NCBI RefSeq assembly: GCF_008905045.1
Contig: NZ_VWMY01000002.1
Span: 204,096-268,095, forward strand
Source of the DNA: Streptomyces albicerus
GTDB taxonomy: Bacteria; Actinomycetota; Actinomycetes; Streptomycetales; Streptomycetaceae
Direction of reading: 5' to 3'
DNA length: 64,000 bases
The position numbers and the translations under genes are program-made. Under the pieces are notes generated by a model. That model searched no databases. It was not told the origin of the DNA and saw nothing but the letters and a program-made list of their open reading frames with translations. How positions within the stretch are numbered: the first letter of the stretch is position 1; every line of letters begins with the position of its first letter. Of the stretch, positions 1 to 8,895 are shown piece by piece.

Positions 1-1
1 A

Positions 2-1714
2 GCCTCACTCACGGACCATCTGAGGCACTGGGCCAGACACCGGCCGCAGCAACGCGCCTTCAGTCACGTCGACTTCCCCGACAGCTCCTCCACCGGACTG
101 CACCGCACGCTCGGCTGGCGCGCCCTCGACGCCCGGGCCAGAGCGGTCGCCGCCCGCCTCGTCACCGTCGCGACCCCCGGCGAACGGGCCGCCCTCGTGC
201 TGCCCCAAGGCCTCGACTACGCCGCCGGGTTCCTCGGCTGCCTGTATGCGCGCGTGATCGCCGTACCGCTCTTCGGCCCCCAACTCCCCGGCCACGAAGG
301 AAGGCTGGCGGCCGTCCTCGCCGACTGCGAACCAGCCTGTCTGCTCACCGACTCCGGCACGGCTCCCGCGATACGCGCCTTCGTCCGGGACCGGGACCTG
401 CCGGACGTCCCGACCGTACCCATCGACCAACTCCCCATCCAGCGCGGCGGATTCGAATACTTCGAAGACACAGACGAACCTGAGCCCGCCGCGGAGCCGG
501 ACGACATCGCGTACCTCCAGTACACCTCCGGCTCCACCCGCAGCCCGGCCGGCGTGATGATCAGCCACGCCAACGTCGTCGCCAACGCCCGCCAGGCCAT
601 CGACGCGTTCGTCGCCGATCCGGAGGCCGCCACGACGGTCGGCTGGCTGCCGCTCTTCCACGACATGGGCCTCGTCCTCAGCATCGCCGCGCCCGTCGTG
701 GGCGGTTTCCCGTCCGTCCTCATGGACCCCCTCGCCTTCCTCCAGGACCCCTCCCGCTGGCTGCGCCTCCTCGGCTCGTACGAGGGAACCATCAGCGCCG
801 CCCCGAACTTCGCGTACGACTACTGCGTGGCCCGCACCGACCCGGTGCTCGTCGACGAACTCCGCCTGGACCGCGTACGGGTGCTCATCAACGGCAGCGA
901 GCCGGTCCGGGCCGGGACGGTGGACCGCTTCGGTACCGCCTTCGCGCCCGCCGGGCTCGACCCCGCGGCGCACTGTCCGGCGTACGGCCTGGCGGAGGCC
1001 ACCGTGTTCGTGACCGCGAGCTCCCCGGACGCGCCTCCCCCGACCGTCGCCTGCGACGCCGACGCGCTCGCGGAGGGGCGGATCGAGGAGACGACGGACG
1101 AGGGAGCGGCCCTGCTCGTCTCCTGCGGGGCACCCGTCGGGCAGGAGCTGCGGATCGCCGGTGCGGACGGTGCCGTGCTGCCGGAAGGGCGGGTCGGCGA
1201 GATCCAGCTGCGCGGTCCCAACATCGGGCTCGGCTACTGGAAGCGCGCCGGGCTCACGGCCGAGACCTTCGGCTTCGGCGCGGCGGGGGACTGGCTGCGG
1301 ACGGGGGACCTCGGTGCCCTGCACGACGGCCGGCTCCTCGTCACCGGGCGCCTCAAGGACGTACTCATCGTGGACGGGCGCAACCACTACCCCCAGGACA
1401 TCGAGGAGACCGTACAGACGGCCGTCTCGCTGGTCCGCCCGGACCGGCTCGCCGCGTTCGGAGTGACCCGGCCGGACGACGTGGGCGAGGAGCTGGTCGT
1501 GGTCGCGGAGCACCGGCGGGACACCGAACCGGCGGAGGAGGACATCCGGAGCGCCGAACGCGCCGTACGCGCCGCGGTCTCGGCCCGCCACGGCCTGCGC
1601 CTCGGCTCGCTGCTGCTCGTCCCGCCCGGCTCCGTCCCCCGTACGAGCAGCGGCAAGGTGTCCCGCACGGCCGCCCGGGCACGCTTCCTCGACGGCGGGT
1701 TCGGGCCGCGATGA
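2..1714 (+). CDS. Fatty acyl-AMP ligase (FAAL, FadD32-like), 5' partial
   Basis: Adenylates a free fatty acid and hands the acyl group to a carrier protein. The frame is open from base 2, so the true start lies before the window; the visible N-terminus (SLTDHLRHWA) resembles a normal FAAL start, so probably only a few codons are missing. About 570 residues are visible, close to full family length. Visible motifs are the P-loop YTSGSTRSPAG, the FAAL-style GWLPLFHDMGLV, YGLAEATVF, the hinge region TGRLKDVLIVDGRNHYPQDIE (the NHYPQDIE form is typical of FAALs rather than CoA ligases) and the C-terminal lysine in SSGKVSR. The TGA overlaps the next ATG by four bases, so ligase and polyketide synthase are translationally coupled. 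The direct acyl transfer to the synthase's N-terminal ACP is inferred from the FadD32-Pks13 pair. Confidence 0.9.
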   Translation, partial: ASLTDHLRHWARHRPQQRAFSHVDFPDSSSTGLHRTLGWRALDARARAVAARLVTVATPGERAALVLPQGLDYAAGFLGCLYARVIAVPLFGPQLPGHEGRLAAVLADCEPACLLTDSGTAPAIRAFVRDRDLPDVPTVPIDQLPIQRGGFEYFEDTDEPEPAAEPDDIAYLQYTSGSTRSPAGVMISHANVVANARQAIDAFVADPEAATTVGWLPLFHDMGLVLSIAAPVVGGFPSVLMDPLAFLQDPSRWLRLLGSYEGTISAAPNFAYDYCVARTDPVLVDELRLDRVRVLINGSEPVRAGTVDRFGTAFAPAGLDPAAHCPAYGLAEATVFVTASSPDAPPPTVACDADALAEGRIEETTDEGAALLVSCGAPVGQELRIAGADGAVLPEGRVGEIQLRGPNIGLGYWKRAGLTAETFGFGAAGDWLRTGDLGALHDGRLLVTGRLKDVLIVDGRNHYPQDIEETVQTAVSLVRPDRLAAFGVTRPDDVGEELVVVAEHRRDTEPAEEDIRSAERAVRAAVSARHGLRLGSLLLVPPGSVPRTSSGKVSRTAARARFLDGGFGPR

Positions 1715-4700
1715 GCGCGTCACGTGCGGAGATCCGCGGGCTGGTCGCGGAACGGCTCCAGGCCTGGTACGGCGTGTCCCCGGACGAGTTGCCCGACGAC
1801 CGCCCCTTGGCGGAGGCCGGACTGACCTCACGGGACGCGCTGGCGCTCACGGCAGCACTGAGCGAGCTGGCGGGACGGCGGCTGCCGGACACGTTGTTGT
1901 GGGACGCCCCGACAGTCGACGCGCTGGCGGGACGGCTGGGTGAGGACGAGCCCCGTCAGGGGCGCGAGGCTGTGACATACGCGGCCTCGCCGCATGGGCG
2001 CGACCAGTCACCGACGGCCCGCACGTCCTCTCCTCCATCAACCCCCGTCACCCAGTCGACCCCTGTTGCCGTCATCGGTCTCGGCTGCCGCTTCCCCGGC
2101 GGTGTCACCTCCCCCGACGCGTACTGGCGGCTGCTCACCGAGGGCCGCGACGCCGTCGGCACGCTTCCGACCGGCCGATGGGACCCCTTCGTGCGGGATC
2201 CGGAACGGCTGCCCGACGACGTGAGCCGGCACGGCGCCTTCCTCGGCGGTCTCGACGACATCGCGGGCTTCGACGCCGAGTTCTTCGGCATCCCCGCGCA
2301 CGAGGCCACCGCCATGGACCCCCAGCACCGCATGCTTCTCGAAGTCACCCGCGAGGCCCTCGACCACGCGGCCCTGTCCGCGCCCACGCTCGCGGGCACC
2401 CGCACCGGCGTCTTCGTGGGCATCAGCGGCAACGAGTACGCGCACCTCACGACCGCCGACCTCCGTGCGGTGGACGCCTGGACGGCCACCGGCGCGGCCC
2501 TGAGCATCGCCGCGGGCCGGCTGTCGTACGCCCTCGACCTGCGCGGCCCCAGCCTGTCCGTCGACACGGCGTGCTCCTCGTCGCTGGTCGCGGTCCATCA
2601 CGCCGTACGCAGCCTGCTGACGGGCGAGAGCGACACGGCGCTCGCCGCCGGGGTGAACCTGCTCCTGACCCCCGCCGTCACCCTCGGTTTCCAACGCGCG
2701 GGCGCCCTCGCCCCGGACGGCCGCTGCAAGGCCTTCGACGCCACCGCCGACGGGATCGTACGAGGCGAGGGCTGCGGAGTCGTCGTACTGAAACGGCTCA
2801 CGGACGCCGAACGCGACGGCGACCGCGTCCTCGCGGTGATCCGCGGGACGGCCGTCAACTCCGACGGCCGCTCCAACGGCCTGACGGCCCCCAACGCCGA
2901 GGCCCAGCGTGCCCTCCTCGCCGAGGCGCACGCCGATCCGGCGACCGTGGACTACGTCGAGGCGCACGGCACCGGCACCGCCCTCGGCGACCCGATCGAG
3001 GCGGACGCCCTCGGCGCCGTACTCGGCCGTGACCGCTCCATGGAACAACCTCTCCTGATCGGCTCGGCCAAGACGAACCTCGGCCACCTGGAGGCCGCCG
3101 CCGGCATCGCGGGCCTGATCAAGACCGTGCTCGCCCTGCACCACGGCGAGATCCCCGCCCACCTCCACTTCACCCGCCAGGGTCCGCACGCCGACCTCGA
3201 CGCGCTCGGCCTGCGCGTGGTCACCTCGCCCGAACCCTGGCCCCGCTACTCGGGCACGGCCACCGCGGGTGTGTCGGCCTTCGGCTTCGGCGGTACGAAC
3301 GCCCATGTCGTCCTCTCCGAACACCGTCCAGTCGGCCGGGCGAACAGCTCTTGCGAGCGCCCCGCGCTGCTCCTGCTCGACGGGCCGACAAAAGAGCGTG
3401 TGCGCGCGTACGCGGGCGAGTTGGCCGCCTGGCTGGACACCCCCGACAGCCGGCGCGTACGCGACTGTGATCTCGCCCGCACCCTGGCCGGCCGCATCGG
3501 CCGCGGTCGGCATCGCGCGGCCCTCGTCACCCGGGACCGCACGGAGACGACCACCGCGCTCAGCCGCCTCGCCGCGGGCGACCCCTCGCCGCATCTCATC
3601 ACGGGGGAGGGAACACCGGGCGGACCCGGCCCTGTGGTGTGGGTCTTCTCCGGTTACGGCTCCCAGTGGCCCGGCATGGCCGGCCGACTCCTCGCGACGG
3701 AAGAGGTGTTCGCGGCCGCCGTCGACCGACTGGAACCACTCCTGCGCGAACACGCGGACCTCTCCCTGCGCGCCGGACTCCGGCCCGACGCCGACCTGTC
3801 GACGCCCGCCACCGTGATGCCCGTCCTGTACGGAGTCCAGGTCGCCCTAGCCGAACTGTGGCGCTCGTACGGCCTCGAACCCGCCGCCGTCATTGGCCAC
3901 TCCCTTGGCGAGATCGCGGCGGCGGTCGTGTCGGGCGCGCTGGACGAGGCGACCGGCGCCCGCATCGTCGCCGTACGGTCCCGGCTGCTGGACCGGCTGA
4001 CCGGCGGAGCCATGGCGGTCGTGGACCTCCCGGCCGCCGAAATCCCTTTGCTGGCAAGGGAGTTCCGCACGCTGGAAGTCGCCGTGCACGCCTCGCCGAT
4101 GCAGAGCGTGGTCACGGGCTCGGCCGAGGACGTCGCCGGGCTGATCGCCCGGGTGACCGAAGCCGGCGGGTTCGCCCGTTCGCTGGGTGTGTCGGGAGCG
4201 GGGCACTCGCCCGAAGTCGATCCGCTGCTACCGGAGTTCGCGTGGGAGCTGGGCGAGGTTCGGCACACCGCGCCCCGCTGTCGCCGCTACTCCACCGCGC
4301 TCGGCGATCCCCGCGAGGCCGTGCCCTGCGACACGGAGTACTGGGCTGCCAACCTGCGCAACCCCGTCCGCTTCGCACAGGCGGTACGCGCGGCCGCCGA
4401 GGACGGACACCGCGTCTTCATCGAAGTCGCCCCGCACGCAACGCAGTTGCACCCGCTGACCGAGACCCTGCGGGAGGCCGGCGCGGCGGACGCGCTGATC
4501 GTCCCCACGCTGCGCCGCGACACCGACGACGCACTCGCCTTCCGCACCTCGCTGGCCACACTGCTCGTCCACGGTGTGCGGGTGGCCCAGCCACGGGAGG
4601 GCCTGCACCCCGAGGGGCGCATCATGGACGTCCCGCCGCCGCGCTGGCGTCATCGCCGGTTCTGGGCGGGGGAGAAGACGGCGGACGAGCCGCTCCCGGC

Positions 4701-6042
4701 CGAGCCGACCGACCGGAGTGCGGGTCCCCTTGAGCGCCTTCAGCGGTGCGTGGCCGGAGTCATGGGCTACAGCCCCGACCATCTCGACCCCGACACTCCG
4801 TTGACCGACCTCGGACTGGACTCCCTCACGGCCGTGCGGATACGGGCCGTCGTCGAGGGGGAGTTCGACGTCGAGGTGGAACCGGGTGTGCTGCTGAGGC
4901 GAGGCACGCTGAGAGGGGTTGCGGAGCTCCTGGGGGCCGGGGGAGAGCCGGTGAAGGCCGGCGGCCGGGGACAGCAGGGGACCGCGGCGAGCTCCGACTC
5001 AGAGACGGTCGGGCGCGATGGGCCCACGGTCGATCCCGTTCGCGGGGCGGTCGGAAGCGAAGCAGCCATAGCGCGCCCGGTTCGCGGGGCGGTCGGGCGC
5101 GAACGTCCCGTGGCAAGCCGCGCCTCCGAGGCGGTCGGGCTCCAAGGGACCATGGGGCACCAAGGGACTTTGGCGAGTCCCGCCTCCGGGGCCCCCGCAC
5201 GGAGCAGTGCGGCGACAAGTCCCGCGCGCAAGCACCCCACCGGCCCCGCGCCCCTGCGCACCTTCCCCGCCGACGGCCCCCGCACCCCCCTCTTCCTCGC
5301 CCACGCCGCAGGCGGATCCGCGGACGTCTACGCCCGGCTGGCACACCGCCTCGACGGTGACCGCCCCGTGTACGGCTTCGACCGGCAGGCCGATCCCGAC
5401 GATGTGCCCGGACGGGCCGCGGAGTTCGCCCGGCGCGTGCGGGAGGTGCGCCCCAACGGCCCCTGGGCGGTGGGTGGTTGGTCGTACGGCGGCGTGCTCG
5501 CGCACGAGGCGGCCGGACTTCTCGCCCCGCACGGGAGAGTCTGCGCCCTGATCCTGCTCGACTCGGTCCTGCCCCTGGCCACCCGCCTCACCTCGGCGGA
5601 CCTGGCCCTACGGCACTTCCGGGACTTCGCCGCGTACGTGGAACGCACCTACGGCACCCCGCTCGACCTGCCGTACGACGAACTCGCCGGGCTCGACGAC
5701 ACGGAACAGATCGACCTGGTCATCAAGGTGCTGAGGGACACCGTCGACCTGCCGGACGCCGTCCTCGAGCACCAGCGCACCTCGTATCTGGACCTCCGCG
5801 GCGGCGAGCGTCACAAGCCCGGTCGGTACACCGGCCGCACCCTGCTCTACCGGGCGAGCGAGCCCGCCCCGCACACGGTCCGCGACCCCCGCTACGAGCG
5901 CGGCGACGCGACGCTCGGCTGGGACGCGCACTGCACCGACCTGACCGTCGTCCCGCTCCCCGGCCACCACCTGTCGCTGCTCGACCCACCGGTCGTCGAC
6001 GAACTGGCCCGACTGCTCACACGCGAGCTGCGGGACTCCTGA
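1711..6042 (+). CDS. Single-module type I polyketide synthase, ACP-KS-AT-ACP-TE (Pks13-like)
   Basis: A 1443-residue synthase. In order: N-terminal ACP (about 1-80, phosphopantetheine Ser40 in GLTS); ketosynthase (about 119-545, Cys288 in DTACSSS, His419 in EAHGTGT, His459 in NLGHL); acyltransferase (about 642-960, Ser731 in GHSLGE); second ACP (about 1005-1075, Ser1038 in LGLDSL); a low-complexity linker; and an alpha/beta thioesterase (about 1190-1440, Ser1258 in GWSYGG, late GHHLSLLD histidine). There is no KR, DH or ER, so the expected product is an unreduced alpha-substituted beta-keto acyl chain. This domain order is that of mycobacterial Pks13, which condenses two fatty acyl chains, but the protein is shorter. 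The AT specificity motif reads GAGH instead of HAFH or YASH, suggesting an alkylmalonyl extender. Start: ATG overlapping the ligase stop. Confidence 0.93.
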   Translation: MSASRAEIRGLVAERLQAWYGVSPDELPDDRPLAEAGLTSRDALALTAALSELAGRRLPDTLLWDAPTVDALAGRLGEDEPRQGREAVTYAASPHGRDQSPTARTSSPPSTPVTQSTPVAVIGLGCRFPGGVTSPDAYWRLLTEGRDAVGTLPTGRWDPFVRDPERLPDDVSRHGAFLGGLDDIAGFDAEFFGIPAHEATAMDPQHRMLLEVTREALDHAALSAPTLAGTRTGVFVGISGNEYAHLTTADLRAVDAWTATGAALSIAAGRLSYALDLRGPSLSVDTACSSSLVAVHHAVRSLLTGESDTALAAGVNLLLTPAVTLGFQRAGALAPDGRCKAFDATADGIVRGEGCGVVVLKRLTDAERDGDRVLAVIRGTAVNSDGRSNGLTAPNAEAQRALLAEAHADPATVDYVEAHGTGTALGDPIEADALGAVLGRDRSMEQPLLIGSAKTNLGHLEAAAGIAGLIKTVLALHHGEIPAHLHFTRQGPHADLDALGLRVVTSPEPWPRYSGTATAGVSAFGFGGTNAHVVLSEHRPVGRANSSCERPALLLLDGPTKERVRAYAGELAAWLDTPDSRRVRDCDLARTLAGRIGRGRHRAALVTRDRTETTTALSRLAAGDPSPHLITGEGTPGGPGPVVWVFSGYGSQWPGMAGRLLATEEVFAAAVDRLEPLLREHADLSLRAGLRPDADLSTPATVMPVLYGVQVALAELWRSYGLEPAAVIGHSLGEIAAAVVSGALDEATGARIVAVRSRLLDRLTGGAMAVVDLPAAEIPLLAREFRTLEVAVHASPMQSVVTGSAEDVAGLIARVTEAGGFARSLGVSGAGHSPEVDPLLPEFAWELGEVRHTAPRCRRYSTALGDPREAVPCDTEYWAANLRNPVRFAQAVRAAAEDGHRVFIEVAPHATQLHPLTETLREAGAADALIVPTLRRDTDDALAFRTSLATLLVHGVRVAQPREGLHPEGRIMDVPPPRWRHRRFWAGEKTADEPLPAEPTDRSAGPLERLQRCVAGVMGYSPDHLDPDTPLTDLGLDSLTAVRIRAVVEGEFDVEVEPGVLLRRGTLRGVAELLGAGGEPVKAGGRGQQGTAASSDSETVGRDGPTVDPVRGAVGSEAAIARPVRGAVGRERPVASRASEAVGLQGTMGHQGTLASPASGAPARSSAATSPARKHPTGPAPLRTFPADGPRTPLFLAHAAGGSADVYARLAHRLDGDRPVYGFDRQADPDDVPGRAAEFARRVREVRPNGPWAVGGWSYGGVLAHEAAGLLAPHGRVCALILLDSVLPLATRLTSADLALRHFRDFAAYVERTYGTPLDLPYDELAGLDDTEQIDLVIKVLRDTVDLPDAVLEHQRTSYLDLRGGERHKPGRYTGRTLLYRASEPAPHTVRDPRYERGDATLGWDAHCTDLTVVPLPGHHLSLLDPPVVDELARLLTRELRDS
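5038..5096 (+). repeat. 17-bp direct repeat in the ACP2-TE linker of the PKS
   Basis: The 17-mer GTTCGCGGGGCGGTCGG occurs at 5038-5054 and again, identically, at 5080-5096. The spacing is 42 bp (14 codons), so the reading frame is kept and the protein repeats PVRGAVG. A further partial GCGGTCGG copy follows near 5140. It lies in a low-complexity linker, so the repeat probably changes linker length without touching the folded domains. Confidence 0.75.
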
Positions 6043-6056
6043 AGGGACTTGCCGCC

Positions 6057-7037
6057 ATGGCTCAGAAGCGCAGATTTGCCGCTCTCGCGGTGACAACCGC
6101 CCTGCTCAGCACGGGAGTTGTGCTCACCGCCCCGCCCGCGGCGGCCGCTCCCGCCGTAGCGGTGGCCGAGGGCGCCACCATCGTCGGCGAGAAGTGGCTG
6201 GACGCCCGTACCGTCGACCTCACGGTCGCCTCCCCGGCGGTCGGTGCCAACCTCCCCGTACGCGTGGTCCTGCCGACCGGATACGCCGCACACCCGGGCC
6301 GCACCTGGCCCGTCCTCTATCTCCTCCAGGGCGCGCACGACGACTACACGTCCTGGACCCGCGAGACGGACGTCGTCGACTTCCTCGCCGGCCAGAACGT
6401 CCTCACCGTGATGCCGTCGTCCGGCCCCACCGGCATCCCCACTGACTGGTGGAACTACGGCAGTTCCGACGCACCGGACTACGAGAAGTTCCAAGTCGAC
6501 GAGCTGATGGGCCTGTTGCGGCAGAAGTTCCGGGCGGGGACGACCCGCGCCGTGGCCGGAGTCTCCACCGGCGGCTATGGAGCCCTGGCGTTCGCCGCCC
6601 GGCATCCCGGCACCTTCGGAGCGGCCGCCTCGTACAGCGGGGTCCTCGACACCACGGCTTTCGGCATGCCGACCGTGCTCAACGCGATCGTCGCCCGGGA
6701 ACAGCTGCTGCCGCTGACCCTCTGGGGCAGCCCGCTGCTCAACCGGGACAACTGGGCGCGGCACAACCCGTACGCGCAGGCCCACAACCTCAAGGGCACG
6801 AAGTTGTACGTCTCCCAGGGCAGCGGACTGCCCAGCAATGACTTCGGCAACCTCGAAGGTGCGGTGCTCGAAGGCGTGCTGTGGTCCCAAGCACACCGAT
6901 TTACACGGCAGTTGGAAGCCCTGGACATCCCGGCCCAGGTGCACTTCTACAGCGGGGGAGTGCACAACTGGCCGAACTGGCGGCAGGAGTTCAAGGCCTC
7001 GTGGCCGACGCTCGCGGCGGGTCTCGGCCTGAGCTGA
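6057..7037 (+). CDS. Secreted antigen-85/esterase-D-fold acyltransferase or esterase
   Basis: 326 residues. Residues 1-31 form a Sec signal peptide (basic start, hydrophobic core, PAAAAPA cleavage region). The mature part is an alpha/beta hydrolase of the antigen 85/esterase D group: PVLYLLQGAHDDYTSW, nucleophile Ser170 in GVSTGGYGAL, and a C-terminal catalytic histidine in GGVHNWPNW, comparable to GTHSWEYW of Ag85. The ATG follows a GAAGGGA ribosome site and starts 14 bases after the PKS stop, so it is co-transcribed. In mycobacteria such enzymes move mycolates onto trehalose or arabinogalactan. Here an extracytoplasmic acyl transfer or hydrolysis of the PKS product is inferred. It could instead be a general secreted esterase; the family call is firmer than the substrate. 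Confidence 0.82.
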   Translation: MAQKRRFAALAVTTALLSTGVVLTAPPAAAAPAVAVAEGATIVGEKWLDARTVDLTVASPAVGANLPVRVVLPTGYAAHPGRTWPVLYLLQGAHDDYTSWTRETDVVDFLAGQNVLTVMPSSGPTGIPTDWWNYGSSDAPDYEKFQVDELMGLLRQKFRAGTTRAVAGVSTGGYGALAFAARHPGTFGAAASYSGVLDTTAFGMPTVLNAIVAREQLLPLTLWGSPLLNRDNWARHNPYAQAHNLKGTKLYVSQGSGLPSNDFGNLEGAVLEGVLWSQAHRFTRQLEALDIPAQVHFYSGGVHNWPNWRQEFKASWPTLAAGLGLS

Positions 7038-7097
7038 CCTCGGGCCCCGGTCTGAGCCGATCCCTTGCCCGAGCCGACTCTTCAAGGAGGAACCACC

Positions 7098-8402
7098 ATG
7101 GATGCCCTGGCCGAAGCCGTCGTCGCGGGAGCCGCCCGCACCGAACTGGAGCACCTCCCGTTACCCGACCGCTTCACCGCCGCCCATCTGCGCGCGGAGG
7201 ACGTGGACAGCTTCACCGGCGTCGCCGACAAGGACGTCCGCAAGTCCATCCACCTCGGCGACGTACCGATGCCCGAACTCGCCCCGAACGAGGTCCTGGT
7301 GGCCGTCATGGCGAGCGGCATCAACTACAACACCGTCTGGTCGGCGATGTTCGAACCCATCCCGACCTTCGCCTTCCTGAAGCACTTCGGCCGCCAGGAC
7401 CGCTGGGCGGCCCGGCACGACCAGCCCTTCCACGTGATCGGCTCGGACGCCTCCGGCGTCGTCGTGCGCACCGGTTCGGGTGTGCGCCGATGGCAGGTCG
7501 GCGACCACGTCGCGGTGAGCCCGGTGTACGTCGACGAGGAGGACCCGGCGACCCACGCCGACGGCATGCTGGGCACCGGCATGCTGGCGTGGGGCTTCGA
7601 GACCAACTACGGCGGACTGGCCCACTACGCCGTCGCCCGGACCAGCCAACTCCTTCCCAAACCAGCCCACTTGACCTGGGAGGAGGCCGCCTCGAACCCG
7701 CTGTGCGCGGGAACGGCGTACCGCATGCTCGTCAGCGACCGGGGTGCCCGGATGACACAGGGCGACGTCGTCCTGATCTGGGGAGCGGCGGGCGGCCTCG
7801 GTGCGTACGCGGTCCAACTCGTCCGCAACGGCGGGGGCATCGCCGTCGGCGTCGTCAGCAGCGAGCGGAAGGCGGAGTACGCCCGCCGCCTGGGCTGCCA
7901 CCATGTGATCAACCGGGAGGAGATCGGCCTCAGCGGCAGCAAGGCGCCCGCCGATCCCGCCGTGGTCGGCAAGCGGCTCGGCAAGCTGATCCGGGCCGCG
8001 ACGGGCGAGGACCCGCACATCGTCTTCGAGCACGTCGGCCGGGCCACCTTCGGCGTCTCCGTCTTCGTCGTCCGCCGTGGTGGCTCGGTGGTGACCTGCG
8101 GCTCCAGCACCGGCTACCAGCACGAGTTCGACAACCGCTACCTCTGGATGCGCCTCAAGCGCGTCATCGGCAGCCACGGCTCCAACCTCCACGAGCAGGC
8201 CGCCGTCGGCCGCCTCCTCGACCTCGGCCACCTCACGCCCGCGCTCACCGAGACCTACCCCCTCGCCGACGCGGCCGAGGCGGCCCGCCTGGTCCAGAAC
8301 AACGCCCACCTGGGCAAGGTCGGCGTCCTCGGCTTGGCTCCGACGCTTGGCCTCGGCGTCACGGACCCTGAACGCCGGAAGACGCTCACTGCCCGGGCGT
8401 GA
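7098..8402 (+). CDS. ccr: Crotonyl-CoA carboxylase/reductase (CCR family), TTA codon at residue 22
   Basis: 434 residues of the medium-chain dehydrogenase fold. The family reductively carboxylates 2-enoyl-CoA with NADPH and CO2 to alkylmalonyl-CoA. Visible are the CCR N-terminal block (DVRKSIHLGDVPMPELAPNE), GINYNTVWSAMFEP, HVIGSDASGVV, the nucleotide fold WGAAGGLGAYAVQL and the late GSHGSNLHEQ. Start: ATG with AAGGAGG 7 bases upstream, 60 bp after the esterase, so probably the last gene of the lipid operon. Leu22 is encoded by TTA (7161-7163), the codon read by the developmentally controlled bldA tRNA in Streptomyces. The 3' end overlaps the convergent acetyltransferase by 17 bp. Primary-metabolism ethylmalonyl-CoA formation is the alternative role; position next to a one-module PKS favours extender supply. 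Confidence 0.9.
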   Translation: MDALAEAVVAGAARTELEHLPLPDRFTAAHLRAEDVDSFTGVADKDVRKSIHLGDVPMPELAPNEVLVAVMASGINYNTVWSAMFEPIPTFAFLKHFGRQDRWAARHDQPFHVIGSDASGVVVRTGSGVRRWQVGDHVAVSPVYVDEEDPATHADGMLGTGMLAWGFETNYGGLAHYAVARTSQLLPKPAHLTWEEAASNPLCAGTAYRMLVSDRGARMTQGDVVLIWGAAGGLGAYAVQLVRNGGGIAVGVVSSERKAEYARRLGCHHVINREEIGLSGSKAPADPAVVGKRLGKLIRAATGEDPHIVFEHVGRATFGVSVFVVRRGGSVVTCGSSTGYQHEFDNRYLWMRLKRVIGSHGSNLHEQAAVGRLLDLGHLTPALTETYPLADAAEAARLVQNNAHLGKVGVLGLAPTLGLGVTDPERRKTLTARA

Positions 8403-8895
8403 GCGTCTTCCGGAAGCACACCCGGTCCTGCCCGGGCCCGTCGTAGTCACGGTGCACGGGCAGACCGCCGACCGCGTCGTCACCCGCCTCGAGGGTGAAT
8501 CCCAGGGCGCGGTGGAAAGCGATGGACCCGGTGTTCCCGGGCGAGGTGATCGCCCGCACCTCGCTGCGGCCCGCCTCGGCGGCGCGCCGCAGGAACTCGT
8601 AGTACAGGGCGCGGGCCACACCTCGGCCCCGCAACTCCGGGTCCACGCCCACGAAATGGACGTACGCCTGGTCCTCGTCGTCCGCGGAGTAGAAGCCGAT
8701 CAGGAATCCCGTGATCTCCCGCCCCTCGTCCTCCCACACCAGGCTCGTGCCGGCGAAGAACTGCAGGAACAGCCGCGGCAGCAGCAGCGACAACTCGCGC
8801 GCCTCCTCGGGAGTGCGCGAGTCGCCCCACCACTTCTGGACGCAGACGACGATCGTGGGGTGATCCCCGACGCGGGCTGGGCATATACGCGGCAT
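8386..8895 (-). CDS. GNAT-family N-acetyltransferase
   Basis: 169 residues with the GNAT acetyl-CoA core: FVGVDPELRGRGVARALYYEFL is the beta4/motif A pyrophosphate loop (RGRGVA), followed by STVR-like SEVRAITSPGNTGSIAFHRALGFT, the usual motif B. The ATG is the last base-sharing part of the upstream P450 stop (TGATG), so translation is coupled to the P450. The gene ends 17 bp inside the convergent CCR gene. The substrate cannot be told. The tight link to the P450 suggests acylation of an amine or an alcohol in the same route, but that is inference. Confidence 0.82.
   Translation of the reverse strand: MPRICPARVGDHPTIVVCVQKWWGDSRTPEEARELSLLLPRLFLQFFAGTSLVWEDEGREITGFLIGFYSADDEDQAYVHFVGVDPELRGRGVARALYYEFLRRAAEAGRSEVRAITSPGNTGSIAFHRALGFTLEAGDDAVGGLPVHRDYDGPGQDRVCFRKTLTPGQ

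Noticed and set aside
5-1831. A 608-codon minus-strand frame opposite the acyl-AMP ligase
   Set aside because: Antisense to a clear family member, Arg/Gly-rich and without any domain; a product of high-GC third positions.
2038-3753. A 571-codon minus-strand frame opposite the KS domain
   Set aside because: Same reason: shadow of a well-conserved coding region.
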